A program made the translations under genes and the position numbers. A stretch of DNA of 64,000 bases from Sorangium aterium (lineage in GTDB: Bacteria; Myxococcota_A; Polyangia; Polyangiales; Polyangiaceae), in assembly GCF_028368935.1 (NCBI RefSeq), contig NZ_JAQNDK010000002.1, forward strand, positions 496,001-560,000, written 5' to 3'. Under the pieces are notes generated by a model. That model was given only the letters and a program-made list of their open reading frames with translations, was not told the origin of the DNA and did not search any database. Shown piece after piece: positions 29,218-37,640 of this stretch. Each line of letters begins with the position of its first letter. Positions within the stretch are counted from its first letter, which is position 1.

Positions 29218-29331
29218 GCTGGCGTCATCGGTTGGAGAGGGGCGGAGCGGAAGAGCCACGCTCTCCGTGGCTGTGACGGCGGCGGCGGAACGACACGGGG
29301 GCCTGGGGTGTTGCGGGGGGACAAAACGACG

Positions 29332-29363
29332 ACGCCCGCTGCACCTTGCGGTGAGCGGGGCGT
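29332..29363 (-). terminator. Intrinsic-terminator-like hairpin after rpsT
   Basis: On the minus strand, about 20 bases past the rpsT stop, ACGCCCCGCTCACC pairs with GGTGCAGCGGGCGT through about 13 bp with two single-base bulges and a 4-base loop. TCGTCGTTTTGTC follows. The T-rich tail makes it the best intrinsic terminator in the window. Confidence 0.7.
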
Positions 29364-29382
29364 ACGTGCGGAAAGGGTGTTC

Positions 29383-29667
29383 TCAGCTCGCGGCGGTCTT
29401 GGCGGCAGCGCTCGCCTTGTGAAGGGCGAGGGCGAGGCGGCTCTTCACGCGCGACGCGCGCTTGGCGGGGATCGTCCCCTTCGACGCGGCGCGATCGAGC
29501 GCGCTCACCGCGGCGGCCACCGGCGTAGCGGACTCTTGCGGAACGCCCTTCAGCGCGGTGCGCGCCTTCTTGACGGTCGTGCGGAGCTCCGACTTGATGG
29601 CGCGATTGCGCGCGGTCCTCGTGATGCGCTGGCGGTTGCGCTTGTCGGCGGATGCGTGATTGGCCAT
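29383..29667 (-). CDS. rpsT: 30S ribosomal protein S20
   Basis: 94 aa, very basic and helical, as expected for S20. It begins MANHASADKRNRQRITRTAR and contains KSELRTTVKKARTALKG and KGTIPAKRASRVKSRLALAL. The binding partner is 16S rRNA in the small subunit. GGAGAG lies upstream of the ATG. It is preceded 13 bases upstream by a small basic protein gene, likely in the same transcript, and followed by a hairpin with a T-tract. It is encoded opposite polA. Confidence 0.96.
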   Translation of the reverse strand: MANHASADKRNRQRITRTARNRAIKSELRTTVKKARTALKGVPQESATPVAAAVSALDRAASKGTIPAKRASRVKSRLALALHKASAAAKTAAS

Positions 29668-29680
29668 GAGAAAAGCTCTC

Positions 29681-29881
29681 CTACTTCTTCGCCTGCGCCT
29701 CGGCGGGCGTGGCAGCGCGCAGGGCGTCCGGCGCGTTCTGGTCGTAACCCGCCGGATGGATCGGGAACGCGGGGGTGCCGTGTGCGCGCTCGAAGCGCTT
29801 GCGGCGGGTGCCCGCCGTGCGCGCCTTGCGCCGGCGGATGCGCTGGGTTTGCTGAGTCGCGGAAACCATGGGGGCGCGCAT
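29681..29881 (-). CDS. Small basic conserved-looking protein upstream of rpsT
   Basis: 66 aa (or 62 if it starts at the second ATG, 29869). It is strongly basic in the first half (QQTQRIRRRKARTAGTRRKR), followed by PAFPIHPAGYDQNAPDA and an Ala-rich end. AGGT lies just before the first ATG. Its spacing of 13 bases to rpsT and its ribosomal-protein-like charge suggest an RNA- or ribosome-associated role (inference). I do not recognise the family. Codon use is GC3-rich, as in its neighbours. Confidence 0.6.
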   Translation of the reverse strand: MRAPMVSATQQTQRIRRRKARTAGTRRKRFERAHGTPAFPIHPAGYDQNAPDALRAATPAEAQAKK

Positions 29882-29956
29882 TCTACCTACGGGGGGCCCT
29901 GTGTCAACCGGGAGGTTTGCTGCCCTCCGCGAGGGCGCGAGGGCGCGAGCTCAGGG

Positions 29957-31456
29957 CTAGGGTCGGATCGTCGCGCTGACCGAGAAGGACGGCTTGGAGA
30001 AAGGGCCCACGTTGGCGCCCTTGAGCGCGGACTGCACGCAGCTCGACTGGCCGTTCGACGCCGCCCACCCGCTGACGCTGACCTTGCTCACCTGGCCTGT
30101 CGACGAGAACGTGATCTGCGCGCGGGACACGTCGTCCGCGCCCGCGACGCACGCCTTGGCGCTGCCCATGACCGAGCCGAGCGCGGCCTGGACCGAGCCC
30201 TGCGACGGCTGCTCGGGGATGTCCTGCTGCCGGAGCGGACCCGACGCCGGCACCGGCGCCTCCGAGACGACCGACGGCTGTCGCTCCCCGTTGTCGCCCA
30301 CGGCCGCCTGCATGGCCGAGGGGAGGTCCCCCGGCTTGCCAGCCGCCGCCGGCGCGGCCGCCGTCTTTCCGTGCTCGGGCTTCGGCGACGCGGCTGGCGT
30401 GGCCGGCGCCTCGACGGCCGGCGACGCAGGAGCGCCGCCGCCGACGGGGGTGGCCTGCGCCTTCGGCGCCGCGGCGAGCTTCTCCTCCGCTTGCACGGGC
30501 TGCTCGACAACGGCGGGCTCCTCCGGCGCCTTGGCGATCGGAGGGGCCGGCTCCACCCGCGTGTCGCCGCGCGGCTCGGCCGGCGCCGCGACGGTGGTTG
30601 TCGCGGGCGACGCGGTGGCCGCGATCTCCTGCTGCGGCGGAGCCGTCGTCTTCACCAGGACCGTGACCGCCGCGGCGAGCCCCAGGGCGGCGACGGCGGC
30701 GCCGGCGAGCATCCCGCCGGATCGCTTCCTCGCTGGAGCCGCGGCCACGGGCGCCGACGGGGCGCGGCGCGCCGCCACGGGCACCACCGCTGCCGCCTTC
30801 GCGTCCTCGAACCGAGCCGCCGCGCCGGGCTGCGCCTTCTCGGAGGCATCCACCTCCGAGGGCGCCGACGCGTTGAGCCGGTTCAGATCGATGACACCGG
30901 AGTCCTCGGGCATCCCCTCCACCGGCCGCATGGACGGCGACGACGCGCGGGCGCCGCCGGAGAGCGAGCCGCGCCCCGGCAGCGGGGACACACGCCCTGG
31001 CGGCGCCGAGCTGCGTCCCGAAGCCGGCAGCGGCGTCGAGAGCGCAGAGCCGCTCATCGCGGGCATACCGCTCGCGCGACCCGGCGCCTGGCTGACCCGC
31101 TCGGCGATCTCCTTCAGCGACTGGCGCCTCTTCTCGGGCGGCCGCGACAAGGTGCCGCCCGACAGGCTCGCTTCAGGCCTCGAGGCCCTGGCTGCTTGTG
31201 ATCCGTCCCCCATGGTGCTGCGTTCTCCTGATGCGCGAGCTTCGCGCGAAGGGTCCTCCGTCTGCTCCTCGCCGGGCGCCGCGGTGAGGTCGGGGGGGCC
31301 GAGGAGGTCGGCTGCCGCCGCGGTGTCCTCCGACCGCCTGGAGATGGCGACCTCGACGATGTGAGCGGCCCGCGTCTCCCATGCCTCCTCGTCGAGGGCG
31401 GGGGCAGGCCAATCGTTGAGCATCCCGTCGAGGTCGAGCTTGTCGGTGACGTTCAT
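29957..31456 (-). CDS. Single-pass membrane partner of ECF sigma factor, with AgmX/TonB-like C-terminus
   Basis: 499 aa, translationally coupled to the sigma gene (ATGA overlap at 31453-31456), as anti-sigma factors often are. The cytoplasmic N-terminus (about 1-260) starts MNVTDKLDLDGMLNDWPAP and is otherwise low-complexity Ser/Pro/Gly-rich, without a clear zinc-binding anti-sigma motif. One membrane segment (MLAGAAVAALGLAAAVTVLV) follows basic residues. The outer part is Ala/Pro-rich to about residue 410, ending in a compact domain (SSTGQVSKVSVSGWA... ALKGANVGPFSKPSFSVSATIRP) like the C-terminal domain of AgmX/PglI or TonB proteins. It may sense an envelope signal. The start at 31456 is chosen from the overlap. 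Confidence 0.75.
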   Translation of the reverse strand: MNVTDKLDLDGMLNDWPAPALDEEAWETRAAHIVEVAISRRSEDTAAAADLLGPPDLTAAPGEEQTEDPSREARASGERSTMGDGSQAARASRPEASLSGGTLSRPPEKRRQSLKEIAERVSQAPGRASGMPAMSGSALSTPLPASGRSSAPPGRVSPLPGRGSLSGGARASSPSMRPVEGMPEDSGVIDLNRLNASAPSEVDASEKAQPGAAARFEDAKAAAVVPVAARRAPSAPVAAAPARKRSGGMLAGAAVAALGLAAAVTVLVKTTAPPQQEIAATASPATTTVAAPAEPRGDTRVEPAPPIAKAPEEPAVVEQPVQAEEKLAAAPKAQATPVGGGAPASPAVEAPATPAASPKPEHGKTAAAPAAAGKPGDLPSAMQAAVGDNGERQPSVVSEAPVPASGPLRQQDIPEQPSQGSVQAALGSVMGSAKACVAGADDVSRAQITFSSTGQVSKVSVSGWAASNGQSSCVQSALKGANVGPFSKPSFSVSATIRP

Positions 31457-32040
31457 TCGGCGTCCCCTCCGAAACCGCGCTCCGCGAGGTAAGCACGGAG
31501 CTTGCGACGCGCCTCGTGGACGCGCCAGGCGACTGTTCCTTCCGGACAACCCAGGATCCTGGAGGCGTCCTCGTGGGGCACGCCGTCGATGCACACGAGG
31601 ATGAGCGTCGTTCGAAGCGTGTCCGAGAGCGTATCGATGCCGTCGCAGAGCGCGGCCGCGAGCTCGCGTCGCTGGGTCGACGCGGCCGGATCGACGCCGT
31701 GGCTCGGGCGCGTCTCGAGCAGCAGCGCCTCGATCCGCGGATCGTCCGCGGGGGTCGAGTTCTTGCTCGGCTTGCGGGCCCGGATCATGTTGAGCGAGAG
31801 GTTCACGGCGATCCGGTAGAGCCAGGTGAAGGGCTCGCTCCGGCCATCGAACCGGTCGAGCGCCTGGTAGGCCCGGACGAAGGTCTCTTGCGTCACGTCC
31901 TCTGCCTCCGCGCCCGAGCGGACAAGGTGGAACGCCAGCCGGAAGATGCGCTTCTGATATCGACGAACCAGCACCCCGAACGCCTGGGCATCTCCGCTCC
32001 GGGCTTGATCGACGAGCTCACGATCGGTGGGTTTGGCCAT
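31453..32040 (-). CDS. ECF-type RNA polymerase sigma factor
   Basis: 195 aa. Region 2 is YQKRIFRLAFHLVRSGAEAEDVTQETFVRAYQALDRFDG, with FTWLYRIAVNLSLNMIRARK (the RpoE-type 2.4 part). Region 4 is DTLSDTLRTTLILVCIDGVP, then DASRILGCPEGTVAWRVHEARRKL. The ATG at 32040 is chosen because the family begins here; upstream sequence is an Arg-rich open frame. The next gene overlaps by 4 bases and encodes a membrane protein, probably its regulator. It should direct RNA polymerase to envelope or stress promoters (inference). Confidence 0.93.
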   Translation of the reverse strand: MAKPTDRELVDQARSGDAQAFGVLVRRYQKRIFRLAFHLVRSGAEAEDVTQETFVRAYQALDRFDGRSEPFTWLYRIAVNLSLNMIRARKPSKNSTPADDPRIEALLLETRPSHGVDPAASTQRRELAAALCDGIDTLSDTLRTTLILVCIDGVPHEDASRILGCPEGTVAWRVHEARRKLRAYLAERGFGGDAE

Positions 32041-32422
32041 CCTAGCCGCCTCGGGGTGCGAGTTGTCTCCCGCGCACGGACGACAGCGCAGCCGCGGACA
32101 CCTCCTCGCGACGGCCCCCGACCGTCTCGGCGAGAGAAGCTCCTCGCGGCGAGCCCCGCTTCGCGAAGGCGAAGCCGGGCGATGAGGAGGCAAGTTTCAC
32201 GTTCAGGCGCGCGAAGATAGCCGAACACTCCTCTTAGGACAAACCATGCGCCCGGAGCTTGGGCGCCATGGTGCCCTCGTCGACCGGCGGGCGATACGCC
32301 CGCGCTGGCACACCGACAGCCGCCGCGGCGCCCGGCTCACCGCGCGCCGCGCAGGCGTGTGAACGAGCGCGGCCGTCGCCGGCGAACAGCGCCGCCGCCC
32401 GCGCCGCTGCTATGGTCGGCGG
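32041..32422. other. Divergent intergenic region, sigma operon / S41 protease
   Basis: No gene is seen. It must contain promoters in both directions, but no convincing -35/-10 pair could be picked. A modest stem (GCTTCGC/GCGAAGC inside CTCCTC...GAGGAG, about 32140-32189) lies in the presumed leader of the sigma transcript. Confidence 0.5.
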
Positions 32423-33760
32423 ATGCAACGCTACTCGAGCTGGATGCGCACCCTGGGGCTCATCGCCGCGGCCTTCGCGGGAGGGGCGGCGACTTCCCAC
32501 CTCGCGGGCGCGAGCACACAGGCGCAGAGCCCCTACGCTCCGCTCGAGCAGCTCGCGCGCGTGCTCGTGCTCGTGGAGAACAACTACGTCGAGCCGGCGC
32601 AGCGCAGCAAGATCCTCGACGGCGCGATCAAGGGGATGGTCGCGGAGCTCGACCCGCACTCGGCGTACATGAACTCCTCGGAGTTCGCCCAGTTCCAGGA
32701 AGAGACGGGGGGGACGTTCGGCGGCGTCGGGATCGAGGTCGACGCCAAGGACGACAACATCACCGTCATCGCGCCGATCGAGGGCTCGCCGGCGGCGCGG
32801 GCCGGCATCCGCTCCGGCGATCAGATCATCGCGATCGACGGACGCCCCGTGCGCGGCGAGCGCCTCGACAAGCTCGTGAAGATCATGCGCGGGGCGCCCG
32901 GCTCCCGGGTGAAGCTCACGATCCGCCGGCAGGGCGTGCCCGAGCCCCTCTCGTTCGACCTCACGCGGGAGCAGATCCACGTCACGAGCATCGCGGCGAA
33001 GCGCCTCGACCGGGACGTCGCGTACGTCCGCGTGAAGCAGTTCCAGGACGGCACCCACGAAGAGATGCTCCGCGCCGCGGCGAAGCTGCGCGCCGCATCG
33101 AAGGCGCCGCTGGCCGGCGTGATCCTGGACCTGCGCAACAACCCCGGAGGCCTCGTCAACGAGGCCGAGGCCGTGGCCGACGAGTTCCTCTCCTCGGGGA
33201 CGATCTACTCGACGCGACAGCGCAACAAGGTCGTCGACGAGGCGAAGGCGCACGACGGCGGCGCGTTCGCCTCGCTGCCCGTCGTCGCGCTCGTGAACGA
33301 GTACTCCGCGAGCGCCGCCGAGCTCGTCGCGGGCGCCCTGCAGGACAGCGGGCGCGCCGTGCTCGTCGGCGCGACGACCTTCGGCAAAGGGTCGGTGCAG
33401 ACCATCTACGAGCTGCCCGGCGGCGCCGGGGTGAGGCTCACGACGATGCGCTACTACACGCCGAACGGGCGCTCGATCCAGGCCCAGGGCATCCGGCCGG
33501 ACGTCGTCATCGAGAGCGCGGCGCAGCAGGTCCCGGCCGCCATCCTCCGCGAGCAGGATCTCGAGGGACACCTCCCCGCCGAGGGGGCGATCGGCGACCG
33601 CTCGCCGAGGGCCGTGCTCGTGGAGAAGCGCGCCGAGACGGCCGCGGCGATCGGCCCCGAGGGCGACATGCCCTCCGATCCCACCCGCGGGAGCGACTTC
33701 GCGCTCGCCGTCGGGTACCAGCAGCTCCTCCGCGCCATCCCGGCGGTCCGCCAGCGCTGA
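32423..33760 (+). CDS. S41-family C-terminal processing protease
   Basis: 445 aa. An N-terminal signal or anchor (LGLIAAAFAGGAATSHLAGA) places it in the periplasm. A PDZ domain at about 90-175 (FGGVGIEVDAKDDNITVIAP, SPAARAGIRSGDQIIAI) is followed by the tail-specific protease core, with Ser in NEYSASAAEL (about 295-297) and Lys322 (TTFGKGSVQ). An extension of about 80 residues after IRPDVVIE is not part of the core. It is of the CtpA/Prc type and probably trims C-termini of envelope proteins. It is a single gene reading away from the sigma operon. Confidence 0.94.
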   Translation: MQRYSSWMRTLGLIAAAFAGGAATSHLAGASTQAQSPYAPLEQLARVLVLVENNYVEPAQRSKILDGAIKGMVAELDPHSAYMNSSEFAQFQEETGGTFGGVGIEVDAKDDNITVIAPIEGSPAARAGIRSGDQIIAIDGRPVRGERLDKLVKIMRGAPGSRVKLTIRRQGVPEPLSFDLTREQIHVTSIAAKRLDRDVAYVRVKQFQDGTHEEMLRAAAKLRAASKAPLAGVILDLRNNPGGLVNEAEAVADEFLSSGTIYSTRQRNKVVDEAKAHDGGAFASLPVVALVNEYSASAAELVAGALQDSGRAVLVGATTFGKGSVQTIYELPGGAGVRLTTMRYYTPNGRSIQAQGIRPDVVIESAAQQVPAAILREQDLEGHLPAEGAIGDRSPRAVLVEKRAETAAAIGPEGDMPSDPTRGSDFALAVGYQQLLRAIPAVRQR

Positions 33761-33805
33761 GGATCGCGCGCCGAGCGACCAGCGCCGGACGCCGCGCGAC
33801 GCGCG

Positions 33806-35053
33806 TCAGGCCTCGGCGCCGGCGCGGAGCCCGGTCGTCACCGCGTCGAGCACGGTGCGCGCCCTCCCCGCGATGGTCGCCCCGGCCGCCAGGATCCCGG
33901 GTGCGGCGCGGACGCCCTCGCACCGCACCCCCACCGCCTCCAGCGCGCCAAGGCGCTCGCCGCGGGGCCACGCGACGAGGTCGAGCTCCGGGCCCTGCAT
34001 GGAGCTCACCACGCCGAACGCGCCGCGATCGTCGCCCATCGTGACGGGCGCGGCGATCGAGAGCGCGAACGGCGCGGCGCCGCGCGCCGGGAAATCGGCG
34101 CCGGCGCCGCTCTCGGGCGGCGTGTACGCGATCCCGCCGCCGGCGAGGCCGCCGATCGCGAGGACCACCCCGTCCGCCGCGAGCGGCGCGTCCTCCCCCT
34201 CGACGTGGATCGTCACGCCTTCGTCCGGCGCCCCTGGCTCCAGGGGTCCGCTGCCCACCGCGCGCACGCGGCCGTGGCGCTGAGGCGCCGCGATCGCGGC
34301 GAGCAGCGCGTCGCGCGCCGCCTCGAAGCGGAGCCCCGCCGGCGAGCCGGCGCCCATCAGCGCCTCGCCCACCGCGACGCCGAGGCGGGCCGCGAGCGCC
34401 TCGGCCCGCGGAGCGCTCGCGCCGAGCCACGGGCCGAGCAGGATCGCCCCCGCGCCGCCCGCGCCCGCGAGCGCCTGGCGGAGCCGATCGAGGAGCCAGG
34501 AGAGCCGCGCCGGGTCGTCGTGCCGGGCCGCGAGATCGCCGTCGGCGATGTGCCGCTCGTCATCGAAGCGAAGGACCGGCGCGTCGACGGGCAGGAAGCG
34601 GAGCCCCCGCGCCCGGGCGAACGGCTCGTCCGTGAGCGCCTCCGCGAGCGCGTCCGCGTCCCACCCGGCGCGCGCCGCGCGCGGGACGAGGACGCGCGTG
34701 CGGCGGAGCGGGCCGAGATCGAGCAGCGCGCGATCCCTGCCGCGGGCGGGGCGGATCCGCCCCGCGACGGTCGCGAGGCGCACGCCCGCCGCCTGCGGCA
34801 GCTCCCACAGGCCGAGCTCCGCCGCGAACTGCCTCACCGCCGGCGCGAGATCGCTCGCGGGCAGGTCGCCGCCGAGCAACCGTGACGCCCGCTCGATCTG
34901 CTCCCACGGCACGTCGTCCACCGCGCCGCCCGCGAGCGCCGTCTCGCCGACGCCCGCGGAGATCACCGCGACCCGGGCCCCGCGCCGCCGCGCGCTCCAC
35001 GCGGCGGCGAGCCCGGCGACGCCGGCGCCGATCACGAGGATCGATCGCGCCAC
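33806..35053 (-). CDS. GlpB-like glycerol-3-phosphate dehydrogenase FAD subunit
   Basis: 415 aa, starting at GTG 35053 behind an excellent GGAGGAGAGGGC ribosome-binding site. The Rossmann motif VIGAGVAGLAAAWSARRRG opens the protein. The region GETALAGGAVD and the C-terminal GGLAGGGIAY and LAAGATIAGR segments follow the pattern of the anaerobic dehydrogenase subunit GlpB and related FAD proteins. The start overlaps the end of the glpA-like gene by 22 bases, which supports a joint complex. No GlpC (iron-sulfur membrane anchor) gene is adjacent. The assignment rests mainly on context and the N-terminus. Confidence 0.65.
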   Translation of the reverse strand: MARSILVIGAGVAGLAAAWSARRRGARVAVISAGVGETALAGGAVDDVPWEQIERASRLLGGDLPASDLAPAVRQFAAELGLWELPQAAGVRLATVAGRIRPARGRDRALLDLGPLRRTRVLVPRAARAGWDADALAEALTDEPFARARGLRFLPVDAPVLRFDDERHIADGDLAARHDDPARLSWLLDRLRQALAGAGGAGAILLGPWLGASAPRAEALAARLGVAVGEALMGAGSPAGLRFEAARDALLAAIAAPQRHGRVRAVGSGPLEPGAPDEGVTIHVEGEDAPLAADGVVLAIGGLAGGGIAYTPPESGAGADFPARGAAPFALSIAAPVTMGDDRGAFGVVSSMQGPELDLVAWPRGERLGALEAVGVRCEGVRAAPGILAAGATIAGRARTVLDAVTTGLRAGAEA

Positions 35054-36813
35054 GCCCTCTCCTCCGGCTCCCGCGCGGCGCGCTGCGCGCGACGATCGGC
35101 GTCCTCGCACGCCGCCGTCGCCTCGTCGTCCGCGGGCGCGCCGAGCTCCGACCGGACGCTGGCGATCGCGAGGGCCTCCTGCCGCGCCTGCTCCGGGCCG
35201 AGCGCGACGGCGCGGGTCACCGCCTGCCGCGAGAGGAACGCCACCGCCTGCCGCATCCCGTCGCGCGGCGGGAGCGAGAGCTCCTGCGCCACGATCTGCC
35301 CGCACCGCGCCGCGCAGCGCATGCCCCCGCACGCGCCCAGGCCGAGGCGCGTGCGGCGCGCGACGTCGGCGACGCTCCGGGCGAGCTCGTGCCGGAGGAC
35401 ATAGCGCACCTCGGCCTCGATCACGGGCTCGCAGGGGCACACCGTCGCGGCCTCGCGCGGCCGCTCTCGCACGCGCTCCTCGATCCGGAGCGCGCGCGAG
35501 CCGTGCCGGTACACGAGGCGCCGGGCGGCCACCGCGTCGATCTCCATCCGCCGCGAGAGCGCGAGCGCGTCCACCGCGCGATCGCCGCCGGGCAGCGCGG
35601 TCGTGTGCGTGACGCAGCGGGCGCCGAGGTCGAAGCGCCGCGAGAGGACGTCGGTCATCTCCTCGGCGAAGAGCCGGAAGCTGGCCAGCTTGCCGCCGAT
35701 CATCGAGTAGATGCCCGGCGCGCCGTGCGCCGCGTGATCGACGATCTGGTGCTCGCGCGAGAGGGCGTCCTCGGTGGGCCCGAACGCGTAGAGCGTGGGC
35801 CGCACGCCCGCGAACGTGCCGATCGCGCGCGCCTCGTGGATCTGCGGGAACACGCGGGCGATGCCCTGGACCAGGTACCTGACCTCCTCGCTCGTCGCGC
35901 GGACCTGATCGAGATCGCCGTAGAAGTCGTCGTCGGTCGTGCCGATGACGCTCATGTTCTCCCACGGCTCGAGGAAGATCTGACGGCCGTCGATCGTCCT
36001 CGCCATGATCGCGTAATTGGTGAGGCGCCGGTCGAACACGACGTGCACGCCCTTGCCGGGCCGCACGCGCGAGCTCGCGGCGGGGAGGCCGGCGAGGGAC
36101 GCGGTGATCGGCGACCACGCGCCCGTCGCGTTCACGACCGTGCTCGTGCGGAGCCGCCCGCCTTCCCCCGTCGTGCGGTCCCGGTAGCGGACGGCGACGA
36201 CCTCGCCGGTGTCCTCGCGGCGCTCGATCCGCTCGACCGTGTGCCCCACGTACACCTTGGCCCCGCGCTCGATCGCGTCGACCGCGTTGGCGACGCAGAG
36301 CCGCGCGCCGTCGATCCCCCACTCGTCGAAGCTGAAGCCGCCCACCAGGTCGCCGTGCAGCCCCGGCTCGAGCCGGCGGAGCTCGTCGGGCGACAGGCGC
36401 GCGTGCGGCTTGCCGCGCTTGAGCGGCTGGTAGTTGTCGTACGCCTCGAAGAAGGCGTCCGCGAGCGGGTAGAGGAGGCGCCCGTGCCGCGCGTTCTCGA
36501 ACGGGACGAGGAAGGGGATCCGGAAGAGCAGGTGCGGCGCGATCGCCTGGATGTGGCCCGAGTCGCGGCACGATTTCTCGGTCACCTGCGGATCGCTGGT
36601 CAGGTACCTGAGCCCGCCGTGGATCATGCCGCTCGAGTTGCCGCTCGCGCCGAACGCGAGATCGTTGCGCTCGAACAGCGCGACCCTCAGGCCCCGCTGC
36701 GAAGCGTCACGCGCGACCCCCACGCCGTTCACGCCGCCGCCGATGACCACGACGTCCACGTCGGTGTCCGCTCGGCGAGCCGGTCTTGCGGCGCTCGAAA
36801 GGAGGATCGTCAC
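35032..36813 (-). CDS. glpA: Glycerol-3-phosphate dehydrogenase, GlpA/GlpD type with C-terminal [2Fe-2S] region
   Basis: 593 aa from the proposed GTG at 36813. The FAD site is VVVIGGGVNGVGVARDASQR, followed by SSGMIHGGLRYL, FSFDEWGIDGARL and MIGGKLASFRLFAEEMTD, all standard for glycerol-3-phosphate dehydrogenases. After the catalytic domain comes a BFD-like cysteine cluster (CPCEP, then GACGGMRCAARCG), as in GlpA rather than aerobic GlpD. It oxidises sn-glycerol-3-phosphate to DHAP with electrons passed to the membrane chain. It overlaps the GlpB-like gene; GlpC is absent here. The start codon is the least certain part. Confidence 0.85.
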   Translation of the reverse strand: MTILLSSAARPARRADTDVDVVVIGGGVNGVGVARDASQRGLRVALFERNDLAFGASGNSSGMIHGGLRYLTSDPQVTEKSCRDSGHIQAIAPHLLFRIPFLVPFENARHGRLLYPLADAFFEAYDNYQPLKRGKPHARLSPDELRRLEPGLHGDLVGGFSFDEWGIDGARLCVANAVDAIERGAKVYVGHTVERIERREDTGEVVAVRYRDRTTGEGGRLRTSTVVNATGAWSPITASLAGLPAASSRVRPGKGVHVVFDRRLTNYAIMARTIDGRQIFLEPWENMSVIGTTDDDFYGDLDQVRATSEEVRYLVQGIARVFPQIHEARAIGTFAGVRPTLYAFGPTEDALSREHQIVDHAAHGAPGIYSMIGGKLASFRLFAEEMTDVLSRRFDLGARCVTHTTALPGGDRAVDALALSRRMEIDAVAARRLVYRHGSRALRIEERVRERPREAATVCPCEPVIEAEVRYVLRHELARSVADVARRTRLGLGACGGMRCAARCGQIVAQELSLPPRDGMRQAVAFLSRQAVTRAVALGPEQARQEALAIASVRSELGAPADDEATAACEDADRRAQRAAREPEERAWRDRSS

Positions 36814-36896
36814 CTGCGGCGTATAGCATGCCAGAATTTTTCCACGAGCGGGCCCGGCCTCGCGCGCGGCGATGCGAATGCTGGAGGAGCCGGCCG

Positions 36897-37640
36897 TCAG
36901 CCGCGGACCCGGATGGCCCAGGTCAGCTTCGCGAGGCTGCGCAGCACGTTCGGGACGCGGCGGGTCAGGTTGATCGAGGGGCGCCGCTTCTCCAGCACGC
37001 GGACCGGGATCTCCTCGATCCGCAGGCCAGCGCGGTAGGCGCGGATGACGAGCTCGCTGGCGAAGACGTCCTTGTCCACGACGCAGTCGCGCGCGACCGC
37101 GAGGAGCGGCTCGCGCAGGAACGCCTTGAGCCCGTGCGTGTCCGTCCCACGGAAGCCGAGCGTGGCGCGGAGGAGCCCGTTGTACATCTGGCTCGCCGCG
37201 TGCCGTGCCCACGGACGATCGTCGCGCGCCCCCTGGATGAGCTTGGACCCGATCACCATGTCGACGCCGCCTGCCCGCAGCATCGCGATGGCGCGGCGGT
37301 GGAAATCGACGTCGCAGAGGTCGATCTCGTCGCAGAGCACGAAGCGCCCGCGCGCCCGCTCGATGCCCGCGCGGAGCGCGGCCCCGTAGTTCGGCTCGCC
37401 GATCGAGAAGTGCCTCACCTCCGGGTACTTGCGCTCGAGCTCGCCGGCGATGCCGAGGGTCCCGTCGTACGAGCCGTTCTCGGCGAGCACGAGCTCCCAG
37501 CGCCAGCCGAGCGGCGAGAGCCGCTCGCGCAAATCAACGACGGCGGCGTGGAGGATCGCCTCCTCGTTGTAAACGGGGATGACGATGGAGATCTCCGGCG
37601 ATCCGCCCGCATCCGCGCGATCAGGCTCGGCTGTGCTCAC
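36897..37640 (-). CDS. Family-2 glycosyltransferase (dolichyl-phosphate-mannose-synthase-like)
   Basis: 247 aa, starting at GTG 37640 with GGAGG 8 bases upstream. This GTG overlaps the stop of the FAD-protein gene (GTGA). The GT-A fold signature is at the start (SIVIPVYNEEAILHAAVVDL), followed by LAENGSYDGT, then NYGAALRAGI and DEIDLCD as the DxD-type metal site. The end (EIPVRVLEKRRPSINLTRRV) is typical of DPM1-like polyprenyl-phosphate transferases, though without multi-pass TM segments. It transfers a sugar from a nucleotide donor. The coupled FAD partner may supply or modify the sugar or lipid. Confidence 0.85.
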   Translation of the reverse strand: MSTAEPDRADAGGSPEISIVIPVYNEEAILHAAVVDLRERLSPLGWRWELVLAENGSYDGTLGIAGELERKYPEVRHFSIGEPNYGAALRAGIERARGRFVLCDEIDLCDVDFHRRAIAMLRAGGVDMVIGSKLIQGARDDRPWARHAASQMYNGLLRATLGFRGTDTHGLKAFLREPLLAVARDCVVDKDVFASELVIRAYRAGLRIEEIPVRVLEKRRPSINLTRRVPNVLRSLAKLTWAIRVRG

